64,000 nt of DNA from Xylocopa sonorina (lineage: Eukaryota > Arthropoda > Insecta > Hymenoptera > Apidae): the NCBI RefSeq assembly GCF_050948175.1, contig NW_027490091.1:1054001-1118000 (forward strand), given 5' to 3'. A model generated the notes under the pieces. The model did not search any database, was not told where the DNA came from, and worked only from the letters and a program-made list of their open reading frames with translations. Position numbers and translations under genes: made by a program. Positions 22,523 through 34,074 of the stretch are shown here, one piece after another. Each line of letters begins with the position of its first letter. The first letter of the stretch is position 1.

Positions 22523-23528
22523 CTCTCGGTGGGCACTTTTTTCTTCAAACTACTGTCAATATTCAGATTTTATCTATTGGTTGAAATCTTTTTGTCAAAC
22601 AATCGTCAATAAACGAATTTTCATACTAGGTTGGAATTTTTTTCTTCAAACTATTGCCTACATACGAAGTTCAACTCTCGGTGGGAATTTTTTGGTCAAA
22701 CTACCGACAATGTACGAATTTTAACTCTCGGTGGGCACTTTTCTCTTCAAACTACTGTCAATATTCAGATTTTAAATATTGGTTGAAATCTTTTTGTCAA
22801 ACAGTCGTCAATAAACGAATTTTTATACTAGGTTGTAATTTTTTTCTACAAACTATCGCCTACATACGAAATTCAACTCTCGGTGGGAATTTTTTGGTCA
22901 AACTACCGTCAATGTACGAATTTTGACTCTCGGTGGGAACTTTTTTCTTCAAACTACTGTCAATACTCAAATTTTAACTATTGTTTGAGATCTTTTTGTT
23001 AAACAATTGCAAATAAACGAATTTTAATACTAGGTTGGAATTTTTTTCTTCAAACTATCGCATATACGAAATTTAACTCTCGGCAGGAATTTTTTGGTCA
23101 AGCTACCATCAATGTTCGAATTTTAACTCACGGTGGGCACTTTTTTCTTCAAACTACTGTCAATATTCAAATTTTATCTATTGGTTGATATCTTTTTGTC
23201 AAACATTCGTCAATAAACGAATTTTTAAACTAGGTTGTAACTTTTTTCATCAAATTATCGCCTACATACGAAATTCAACTCTCAGTGGGAATTTTTTGGT
23301 CAAACTACCGTCAATGTACGAATTTTAACTCTCGGTGGGAACTTTTTTCTTCAAACTACTGTCAATACTCAAATTTTAACTATTGTTTGAGATCTTTTTG
23401 TTAAACAATTGTAAATAAACGAATTTTAATACTAGGTTGGAATTTTTTTCTTCAAACTATCGCATATACGAAATTTAACGCTCGGTAGGAATTTTTTGGT
23501 CAAGCTACCATCAATGTTCGAATTTTAA
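22523..23528 (+). repeat. 1006 bp pentamer A-B-C-E-C (second of the run)
   Basis: Apparently identical in order and spacing to the preceding pentamer. A third, altered copy follows from 23529: its A, B and C are normal, but C ends with GGGAAATTTTTGG, after AATAATCG in subunit b, and the next monomers are E and a C/E/C chimera. Confidence 0.91.
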
Positions 23529-24334
23529 CTCTCGGTGGGCACTTTTTTCTTCAAACTACTGTCAATATTCAGATTTTATCTATTGGTTGAAATCTTTTTG
23601 TCAAACAATCGTCAATAAACGAATTTTCATACTAGGTTGGAATTTTTTTCTTCAAACTATTGCCTACATACGAAGTTCAACTCTCGGTGGGAATTTTTTG
23701 GTCAAACTACCGACAATGTACGAATTTTAACTCTCGGTGGGCACTTTTCTCTTCAAACTACTGTCAATATTCAGATTTTAAATATTGGTTGAAATCTTTT
23801 TGTCAAACAGTCGTCAATAAACGAATTTTTATACTAGGTTGTAATTTTTTTCTACAAACTATCACCTACATACGAAATTCAACTCTCGGTGGGAATTTTT
23901 TGGTCAAACTACCGTCAATGTACGAATTTTGACTCTCGGTGGGAACTTTTTTCTTCAAACTACTGTCAATACTCAAATTTTAACTATTGTTTGAGATCTT
24001 TTTGTTAAACAATTGCAAATAATCGAATTTTAATACTAGGTTGGAATTTTTTTCTTCAAACTATCGCATATACGAAATATAACTCTCGGTGGGAAATTTT
24101 TGGTCAAGCTACCATCAATGTTCGAATTTTGACTCACGGTGGGCACTTTTTTCTTCAAACTACTGTCAATATTCAAATTTTATCTATTGGTTGATATCTT
24201 TTTGTCAAACATTCGTCAATAAACGAATTTTTAAACTAGGTTGTAACTTTTTTCATCAAATTATCGCCTACATACGAAATTCAACTCTCAGTGGGAATTT
24301 TTTGGTCAAACTACCGTCAATGTACGAATTTTAA

Positions 24335-24534
24335 CTCTCGGTGGGAACTTTTTCCTTCAAACTACTGTCAATATTCAAATTTTATCTATTGGTTGATATC
24401 TTTTTGTCAAACATTCGTCAATAAACGAATTTTAATACTAGGTTGGAATTTTTTTCTTCAAACTATCGCATATACGAAATTTAACTCTCGGCAGGAATTT
24501 TTTGGTCAAGCTACCATCAATGTTCGAATTTTAA
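24335..24534 (+). repeat. Double chimeric monomer C/E/C
   Basis: This 200 bp monomer begins as C (CTCTCGGTGGGAAC), becomes E by TATTCAAATTTTATC and TTGATATC, and returns to C at AACGAATTTTAATACTAGG. Two switch points within 200 bp mean a double exchange, a gene-conversion patch, or successive events. It is copied at 29163-29362 and 32583-32782 with the surrounding block. Confidence 0.8.
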
Positions 24535-26344
24535 CTCTCGGTGGGCACTTTTTTCTTCAAACTACTGTCAATATTCAGATTTTATCTATTGGTTGAAATC
24601 TTTTTGTCAAACAATCGTCAATAAACAAATTTTCATACTAGGTTGGAATTTTTTTCTTCAAACTATAGCCTACATACGAAATTCAACTCTCGGTGGGAAT
24701 TTTTTGGTCAAACTACCGACAATGTACGAATTTTAACTCTCGGTGGGCACTTTTCTCTTCAAACTACTGTCAATATTCAGATTTTAAATATTGGTTGAGA
24801 TCTTTTTGTTAAACAATTGCAAATAAACGAATTTTAATACTAGGTTGGAATTTTTTTCTTCAAACTATCGCATATACGAAATTTAACTCTCGGTAGGAAT
24901 TTTTTGGTCAAGCTACCATCAATGTTCGAATTTTAACTCACGGTGGGCACTTTTTTCTTCAAACTACTGTCAATACTCAAATTTTAACTATTGTTTGAGA
25001 TCTTTTTGTTAAACAATTGCAAATAAACGAATTTTAATACTAGGTTGGAATTTTTTTCTTCAAACTATGGCATATACGAAATATAACTCTCGGCAGGAAT
25101 TTTTTGGTCAAGCTACCATCAATGTTCGAATTTTAACTCTCGGTGGGCACTTTTTTCTTCAAACTACTGTCAATATTCAGATTTTATCTATTGGTTGAAA
25201 TCTTTTTGTCAAACAATCGTCAATAAACAAATTTTCATACTAGGTTGGAATTTTTTTCTTCAAACTATTGCCTACATACGAAATTCAACTCTCGGTGGGA
25301 ATTTTTTGGTCAAACTACCGACAATGTACGAATTTTAACTCTCGGTGGGCACTTTTCTCTTCAAACTACTGTCAATATTCAGATTTTAAATATTGGTTGA
25401 GATCTTTTTGCTAAACAATTGTAAATAAACGAATTTTAATACTAGGTTGGAATTTTTTCCTTCAAACTATCGCCTATATACGAAATTTAACTCTCGGTGG
25501 GAAATTTTTGGTCAAGCTACCATCAATGTTCGAATTTTAACTCACGGTGGGCACTTTTTTCTTCAAACTACTGTCAATATTCAAATTTTATCTATTGGTT
25601 GATATCTTTTTGTCAAACATTCGTCAATAAACGAATTTTTAAACTAGGTTCTAACTTTTTTCATCAAATTATCGCCTACATACGAAATTCAACTCTCGGT
25701 GGGAATTTTTTGGTCAAACTACCGTCAATGTACGAATATTGACTCTCGGTGGGAACTTTTTTCTTCAAACTACTGTCAATACTCAAATTTTAACTATTGT
25801 TTGAGATCTTTTTGTTAAACAATTGCAAATAAACGAATTTTAATTCTAGGTTGGAATTTTTTTCTTCAAACTATCACATATACGAAATTTAACTCTCGGC
25901 AGGAATTTTTTGGTCAAACTACCGTCAATGTACGAATTTTAACTCTCGGTGGGCACTTTTTTCTTCAAACTACTGTCAATATTCAAATTTTATCTATTGG
26001 TTGATATTTTTTTGTCAAACATTCGTCGATAAACGAATTTTTAAACTAGGTTGTAACTTTTTTCATCAAATTATCGCCTACATACGAAATTCAACTCTCG
26101 GTGGGAATTTTTTGGTCAAACTACCGTCAATGTACGAATTTTGACTCTCGGTGGGAACTTTTTTCTTCAAACTACTGTCAATACTCAAATTTTAACTATT
26201 GTTTGAGATCTTTTTGTTAAACAATTGCAAATAAACGAATTTTAATACTAGGTTGGAATTTTTTTCTTCAAACTATCGCATATACGAAATTTAACGCTCG
26301 GTAGGAATTTTTTGGTCAAGCTACCATCAATGTTCGAATTTTAA

Positions 26345-27350
26345 CTCTCGGTGGGCACTTTTTTCTTCAAACTACTGTCAATATTCAGATTTTATCTATT
26401 GGTTGAAATCTTTTTGTCAAACAATCGTCAATAAACGAATTTTCATACTAGGTTGGAATTTTTTTCTTCAAACTATTGCCTACATACGAAGTTCAACTCT
26501 CGGTGGGAATTTTTTGGTCAAACTACCGACAATGTACGAATTTTAACTCTCGGTGGGCACTTTTCTCTTCAAACTACTGTCAATATTCAGATTTTAAATA
26601 TTGGTTGAAATCTTTTTGTCAAACAGTCGTCAATAAACGAATTTTTATACTAGGTTGTAATTTTTTTCTACAAACTATCGCCTACATACGAAATTCAACT
26701 CTCGGTGGGAATTTTTTGGTCAAACTACCGTCAATGTACGAATTTTGACTCTCGGTGGGAACTTTTTTCTTCAAACTACTGTCAATACTCAAATTTTAAC
26801 TATTGTTTGAGATCTTTTTGTTAAACAATTGCAAATAAACGAATTTTAATACTAGGTTGGAATTTTTTTCTTCAAACTATCGCATATACGAAATTTAACT
26901 CTCGGCAGGAATTTTTTGGTCAAGCTACCATCAATGTTCGAATTTTAACTCACGGTGGGCACTTTTTTCTTCAAACTACTGTCAATATTCAAATTTTATC
27001 TATTGGTTGATATCTTTTTGTCAAACATTCGTCAATAAACGAATTTTTAAACTAGGTTGTAACTTTTTTCATCAAATTATCGCCTACATACGAAATTCAA
27101 CTCTCAGTGGGAATTTTTTGGTCAAACTACCGTCAATGTACGAATTTTAACTCTCGGTGGGAACTTTTTTCTTCAAACTACTGTCAATACTCAAATTTTA
27201 ACTATTGTTTGAGATCTTTTTGTTAAACAATTGTAAATAAACGAATTTTAATACTAGGTTGGAATTTTTTTCTTCAAACTATCGCATATACGAAATTTAA
27301 CGCTCGGTAGGAATTTTTTGGTCAAGCTACCATCAATGTTCGAATTTTAA
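26345..27350 (+). repeat. 1006 bp pentamer A-B-C-E-C in second 24-mer (1)
   Basis: Exact 4828 bp counterpart of the pentamer at 21517. A begins at 26345 and the next A at 27351. It is followed by a second complete copy. Confidence 0.9.
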
Positions 27351-30300
27351 CTCTCGGTGGGCACTTTTTTCTTCAAACTACTGTCAATATTCAGATTTTA
27401 TCTATTGGTTGAAATCTTTTTGTCAAACAATCGTCAATAAACGAATTTTCATACTAGGTTGGAATTTTTTTCTTCAAACTATTGCCTACATACGAAGTTC
27501 AACTCTCGGTGGGAATTTTTTGGTCAAACTACCGACAATGTACGAATTTTAACTCTCGGTGGGCACTTTTCTCTTCAAACTACTGTCAATATTCAGATTT
27601 TAAATATTGGTTGAAATCTTTTTGTCAAACAGTCGTCAATAAACGAATTTTTATACTAGGTTGTAATTTTTTTCTACAAACTATCGCCTACATACGAAAT
27701 TCAACTCTCGGTGGGAATTTTTTGGTCAAACTACCGTCAATGTACGAATTTTGACTCTCGGTGGGAACTTTTTTCTTCAAACTACTGTCAATACTCAAAT
27801 TTTAACTATTGTTTGAGATCTTTTTGTTAAACAATTGCAAATAAACGAATTTTAATACTAGGTTGGAATTTTTTTCTTCAAACTATCGCATATACGAAAT
27901 TTAACTCTCGGCAGGAATTTTTTGGTCAAGCTACCATCAATGTTCGAATTTTAACTCACGGTGGGCACTTTTTTCTTCAAACTACTGTCAATATTCAAAT
28001 TTTATCTATTGGTTGATATCTTTTTGTCAAACATTCGTCAATAAACGAATTTTTAAACTAGGTTGTAACTTTTTTCATCAAATTATCGCCTACATACGAA
28101 ATTCAACTCTCAGTGGGAATTTTTTGGTCAAACTACCGTCAATGTACGAATTTTAACTCTCGGTGGGAACTTTTTTCTTCAAACTACTGTCAATACTCAA
28201 ATTTTAACTATTGTTTGAGATCTTTTTGTTAAACAATTGTAAATAAACGAATTTTAATACTAGGTTGGAATTTTTTTCTTCAAACTATCGCATATACGAA
28301 ATTTAACGCTCGGTAGGAATTTTTTGGTCAAGCTACCATCAATGTTCGAATTTTAACTCTCGGTGGGCACTTTTTTCTTCAAACTACTGTCAATATTCAG
28401 ATTTTATCTATTGGTTGAAATCTTTTTGTCAAACAATCGTCAATAAACGAATTTTCATACTAGGTTGGAATTTTTTTCTTCAAACTATTGCCTACATACG
28501 AAGTTCAACTCTCGGTGGGAATTTTTTGGTCAAACTACCGACAATGTACGAATTTTAACTCTCGGTGGGCACTTTTCTCTTCAAACTACTGTCAATATTC
28601 AGATTTTAAATATTGGTTGAAATCTTTTTGTCAAACAGTCGTCAATAAACGAATTTTTATACTAGGTTGTAATTTTTTTCTACAAACTATCGCCTACATA
28701 CGAAATTCAACTCTCGGTGGGAATTTTTTGGTCAAACTACCGTCAATGTACGAATTTTGACTCTCGGTGGGAACTTTTTTCTTCAAACTACTGTCAATAC
28801 TCAAATTTTAACTATTGTTTGAGATCTTTTTGTTAAACAATTGCAAATAATCGAATTTTAATACTAGGTTGGAATTTTTTTCTTCAAACTATCGCATATA
28901 CGAAATATAACTCTCGGTGGGAAATTTTTGGTCAAGCTACCATCAATGTTCGAATTTTGACTCACGGTGGGCACTTTTTTCTTCAAACTACTGTCAATAT
29001 TCAAATTTTATCTATTGGTTGATATCTTTTTGTCAAACATTCGTCAATAAACGAATTTTTAAACTAGGTTGTAACTTTTTTCATCAAATTATCGCCTACA
29101 TACGAAATTCAACTCTCAGTGGGAATTTTTTGGTCAAACTACCGTCAATGTACGAATTTTAACTCTCGGTGGGAACTTTTTCCTTCAAACTACTGTCAAT
29201 ATTCAAATTTTATCTATTGGTTGATATCTTTTTGTCAAACATTCGTCAATAAACGAATTTTAATACTAGGTTGGAATTTTTTTCTTCAAACTATCGCATA
29301 TACGAAATTTAACTCTCGGCAGGAATTTTTTGGTCAAGCTACCATCAATGTTCGAATTTTAACTCTCGGTGGGCACTTTTTTCTTCAAACTACTGTCAAT
29401 ATTCAGATTTTATCTATTGGTTGAAATCTTTTTGTCAAACAATCGTCAATAAACAAATTTTCATACTAGGTTGGAATTTTTTTCTTCAAACTATAGCCTA
29501 CATACGAAATTCAACTCTCGGTGGGAATTTTTTGGTCAAACTACCGACAATGTACGAATTTTAACTCTCGGTGGGCACTTTTCTCTTCAAACTACTGTCA
29601 ATATTCAGATTTTAAATATTGGTTGAGATCTTTTTGTTAAACAATTGCAAATAAACGAATTTTAATACTAGGTTGGAATTTTTTTCTTCAAACTATCGCA
29701 TATACGAAATTTAACTCTCGGCAGGAATTTTTTGGTCAAGCTACCATCAATGTTCGAATTTTAACTCACGGTGGGCACTTTTTTCTTCAAACTACTGTCA
29801 ATACTCAAATTTTAACTATTGTTTGAGATCTTTTTGTTAAACAATTGCAAATAAACGAATTTTAATACTAGGTTGGAATTTTTTTCTTCAAACTATCGCA
29901 TATACGAAATATAACTCTCGGCAGGAATTTTTTGGTCAAGCTACCATCAATGTTCGAATTTTAACTCTCGGTGGGCACTTTTTTCTTCAAACTACTGTCA
30001 ATATTCAGATTTTATCTATTGGTTGAAATCTTTTTGTCAAACAATCGTCAATAAACAAATTTTCATACTAGGTTGGAATTTTTTTCTTCAAACTATTGCC
30101 TACATACGAAATTCAACTCTCGGTGGGAATTTTTTGGTCAAACTACCGACAATGTACGAATTTTAACTCTCGGTGGGCACTTTTCTCTTCAAACTACTGT
30201 CAATATTCAGATTTTAAATATTGGTTGAGATCTTTTTGTTAAACAATTGTAAATAAACGAATTTTAATACTAGGTTGGAATTTTTTCCTTCAAACTATCC

Positions 30301-30654
30301 CCTATATTCGAAATTTAACTCTCGGTGGGATATTTTTGGTCAAGCTACCATCAATGTTCGAATTTTAACTCACGGTGGGCACTTTTTTCTTCAAACTACT
30401 GTCAATATTCAAATTTTATCTATTGGTTGATATCTTTTTGTCAAACATTCGTCAATAAACGAATTTTTAAACTAGGTTCTAACTTTTTTCATCAAATTAT
30501 CGCCTACATACGAAATTCAACTCTCGGTGGGAATTTTTTGGTCAAACTACCGTCAATGTACGAATTTTGACTCTCGGTGGGAACTTTTTTCTTCAAACTA
30601 CTGTCAATACTCAAATTTTAACTATTGTTTGAGATCTTTTTGTTAAACAATTGC
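27235..30654 (+). repeat. 3420 bp 17-monomer higher-order repeat, copy 1
   Basis: A segment starting inside a C monomer (just after TTGTAAAT at ~27232 versus TTGCAAAT at ~30652) and running 17 monomers. It includes a full pentamer, the altered third pentamer and the C/E/C chimera. Its private features GATATTTTTGGTC near 30329 and TATCCCCTATAT near 30297 recur 3420 bp later. Ends are approximate to about 20 bp. Confidence 0.84.
27351..28356 (+). repeat. 1006 bp pentamer A-B-C-E-C in second 24-mer (2)
   Basis: Counterpart of the pentamer at 22523. It also lies near the start of the 3420 bp unit and is repeated again at 30771. Confidence 0.9.
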
Positions 30655-33600
30655 AAATAAACGAATTTTAATACTAGGTTGGAATTTTTTTCTTCAAACT
30701 ATCGCATATACGAAATTTAACGCTCGGTAGGAATTTTTTGGTCAAGCTACCATCAATGTTCGAATTTTAACTCTCGGTGGGCACTTTTTTCTTCAAACTA
30801 CTGTCAATATTCAGATTTTATCTATTGGTTGAAATCTTTTTGTCAAACAATCGTCAATAAACGAATTTTCATACTAGGTTGGAATTTTTTTCTTCAAACT
30901 ATTGCCTACATACGAAGTTCAACTCTCGGTGGGAATTTTTTGGTCAAACTACCGACAATGTACGAATTTTAACTCTCGGTGGGCACTTTTCTCTTCAAAC
31001 TACTGTCAATATTCAGATTTTAAATATTGGTTGAAATCTTTTTGTCAAACAGTCGTCAATAAACGAATTTTTATACTAGGTTGTAATTTTTTTCTACAAA
31101 CTATCGCCTACATACGAAATTCAACTCTCGGTGGGAATTTTTTGGTCAAACTACCGTCAATGTACGAATTTTGACTCTCGGTGGGAACTTTTTTCTTCAA
31201 ACTACTGTCAATACTCAAATTTTAACTATTGTTTGAGATCTTTTTGTTAAACAATTGCAAATAAACGAATTTTAATACTAGGTTGGAATTTTTTTCTTCA
31301 AACTATCGCATATACGAAATTTAACTCTCGGCAGGAATTTTTTGGTCAAGCTACCATCAATGTTCGAATTTTAACTCACGGTGGGCACTTTTTTCTTCAA
31401 ACTACTGTCAATATTCAAATTTTATCTATTGGTTGATATCTTTTTGTCAAACATTCGTCAATAAACGAATTTTTAAACTAGGTTGTAACTTTTTTCATCA
31501 AATTATCGCCTACATACGAAATTCAACTCTCAGTGGGAATTTTTTGGTCAAACTACCGTCAATGTACGAATTTTAACTCTCGGTGGGAACTTTTTTCTTC
31601 AAACTACTGTCAATACTCAAATTTTAACTATTGTTTGAGATCTTTTTGTTAAACAATTGTAAATAAACGAATTTTAATACTAGGTTGGAATTTTTTTCTT
31701 CAAACTATCGCATATACGAAATTTAACGCTCGGTAGGAATTTTTTGGTCAAGCTACCATCAATGTTCGAATTTTAACTCTCGGTGGGCACTTTTTTCTTC
31801 AAACTACTGTCAATATTCAGATTTTATCTATTGGTTGAAATCTTTTTGTCAAACAATCGTCAATAAACGAATTTTCATACTAGGTTGGAATTTTTTTCTT
31901 CAAACTATTGCCTACATACGAAGTTCAACTCTCGGTGGGAATTTTTTGGTCAAACTACCGACAATGTACGAATTTTAACTCTCGGTGGGCACTTTTCTCT
32001 TCAAACTACTGTCAATATTCAGATTTTAAATATTGGTTGAAATCTTTTTGTCAAACAGTCGTCAATAAACGAATTTTTATACTAGGTTGTAATTTTTTTC
32101 TACAAACTATCGCCTACATACGAAATTCAACTCTCGGTGGGAATTTTTTGGTCAAACTACCGTCAATGTACGAATTTTGACTCTCGGTGGGAACTTTTTT
32201 CTTCAAACTACTGTCAATACTCAAATTTTAACTATTGTTTGAGATCTTTTTGTTAAACAATTGCAAATAATCGAATTTTAATACTAGGTTGGAATTTTTT
32301 TCTTCAAACTATCGCATATACGAAATATAACTCTCGGTGGGAAATTTTTGGTCAAGCTACCATCAATGTTCGAATTTTGACTCACGGTGGGCACTTTTTT
32401 CTTCAAACTACTGTCAATATTCAAATTTTATCTATTGGTTGATATCTTTTTGTCAAACATTCGTCAATAAACGAATTTTTAAACTAGGTTGTAACTTTTT
32501 TCATCAAATTATCGCCTACATACGAAATTCAACTCTCAGTGGGAATTTTTTGGTCAAACTACCGTCAATGTACGAATTTTAACTCTCGGTGGGAACTTTT
32601 TCCTTCAAACTACTGTCAATATTCAAATTTTATCTATTGGTTGATATCTTTTTGTCAAACATTCGTCAATAAACGAATTTTAATACTAGGTTGGAATTTT
32701 TTTCTTCAAACTATCGCATATACGAAATTTAACTCTCGGCAGGAATTTTTTGGTCAAGCTACCATCAATGTTCGAATTTTAACTCTCGGTGGGCACTTTT
32801 TTCTTCAAACTACTGTCAATATTCAGATTTTATCTATTGGTTGAAATCTTTTTGTCAAACAATCGTCAATAAACAAATTTTCATACTAGGTTGGAATTTT
32901 TTTCTTCAAACTATAGCCTACATACGAAATTCAACTCTCGGTGGGAATTTTTTGGTCAAACTACCGACAATGTACGAATTTTAACTCTCGGTGGGCACTT
33001 TTCTCTTCAAACTACTGTCAATATTCAGATTTTAAATATTGGTTGAGATCTTTTTGTTAAACAATTGCAAATAAACGAATTTTAATACTAGGTTGGAATT
33101 TTTTTCTTCAAACTATCGCATATACGAAATTTAACTCTCGGCAGGAATTTTTTGGTCAAGCTACCATCAATGTTCGAATTTTAACTCACGGTGGGCACTT
33201 TTTTCTTCAAACTACTGTCAATACTCAAATTTTAACTATTGTTTGAGATCTTTTTGTTAAACAATTGCAAATAAACGAATTTTAATACTAGGTTGGAATT
33301 TTTTTCTTCAAACTATCGCATATACGAAATATAACTCTCGGCAGGAATTTTTTGGTCAAGCTACCATCAATGTTCGAATTTTAACTCTCGGTGGGCACTT
33401 TTTTCTTCAAACTACTGTCAATATTCAGATTTTATCTATTGGTTGAAATCTTTTTGTCAAACAATCGTCAATAAACAAATTTTCATACTAGGTTGGAATT
33501 TTTTTCTTCAAACTATTGCCTACATACGAAATTCAACTCTCGGTGGGAATTTTTTGGTCAAACTACCGACAATGTACGAATTTTAACTCTCGGTGGGCAC

Positions 33601-34074
33601 TTTTCTCTTCAAACTACTGTCAATATTCAGATTTTAAATATTGGTTGAGATCTTTTTGTTAAACAATTGTAAATAAACGAATTTTAATACTAGGTTGGAA
33701 TTTTTTCCTTCAAACTATCCCCTATATACGAAATTTAACTCTCGGTGGGATATTTTTGGTCAAGCTACCATCAATGTTCGAATTTTAACTCACGGTGGGC
33801 ACTTTTTTCTTCAAACTACTGTCAATATTCAAATTTTATCTATTGGTTGATATCTTTTTGTCAAACATTCGTCAATAAACGAATTTTTAAACTAGGTTCT
33901 AACTTTTTTCATCAAATTATCGCCTACATACGAAATTCAACTCTCGGTGGGAATTTTTTGGTCAAACTACCGTCAATGTACGAATTTTGACTCTCGGTGG
34001 GAACTTTTTTCTTCAAACTACTGTCAATACTCAAATTTTAACTATTGTTTGAGATCTTTTTGTTAAACAATTGC
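30655..34074 (+). repeat. 3420 bp 17-monomer higher-order repeat, copy 2
   Basis: Immediate tandem copy of the preceding unit. It differs by TATATACG near 33724 where copy 1 has TATATTCG. After about 34090, ATTCTAGG replaces ATACTAGG and the 19-mer-like order resumes. Confidence 0.84.
30771..31776 (+). repeat. 1006 bp pentamer A-B-C-E-C in second 17-mer
   Basis: Counterpart of 27351-28356 at 3420 bp. The altered pentamer starting at 31777 contains the last full-length type B monomer (CAAACAGTCGTC) I can find in the window; beyond about 32.2 kb only B' is present. Confidence 0.88.

Larger units (their letters stand above)
19710..24537 (+). repeat. 4828 bp 24-monomer higher-order repeat, copy 1
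   Basis: A 24-monomer segment overlapping the end of the 19-mer block and including two complete 1006 bp pentamers. Every marker I tested recurs 4828 bp later: CTATAGCC (19838 and 24666), TATGGCATATACG (20239 and 25067), GAATATTGAC (20906 and 25734), AATAATCGAATTTT (24019 and 28847). The first upstream mismatch is CTCACGG at 19707 versus CTCTCGG at 24535, which sets the left limit. Private change: CTCTAGGTGGG near 19860. Confidence 0.88.
24538..29365 (+). repeat. 4828 bp 24-monomer higher-order repeat, copy 2
   Basis: Directly follows copy 1. Similarity continues to about 29717, where CTCGGCAGG replaces CTCGGTAGG. The copies differ at very few bases, for example ATCACCTACATACG near 23872 in copy 1 against ATCGCCTACATACG in copy 2. 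The block itself was assembled from an older 19-mer part and a pentamer part, so it records a later, larger duplication event. Confidence 0.87.
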
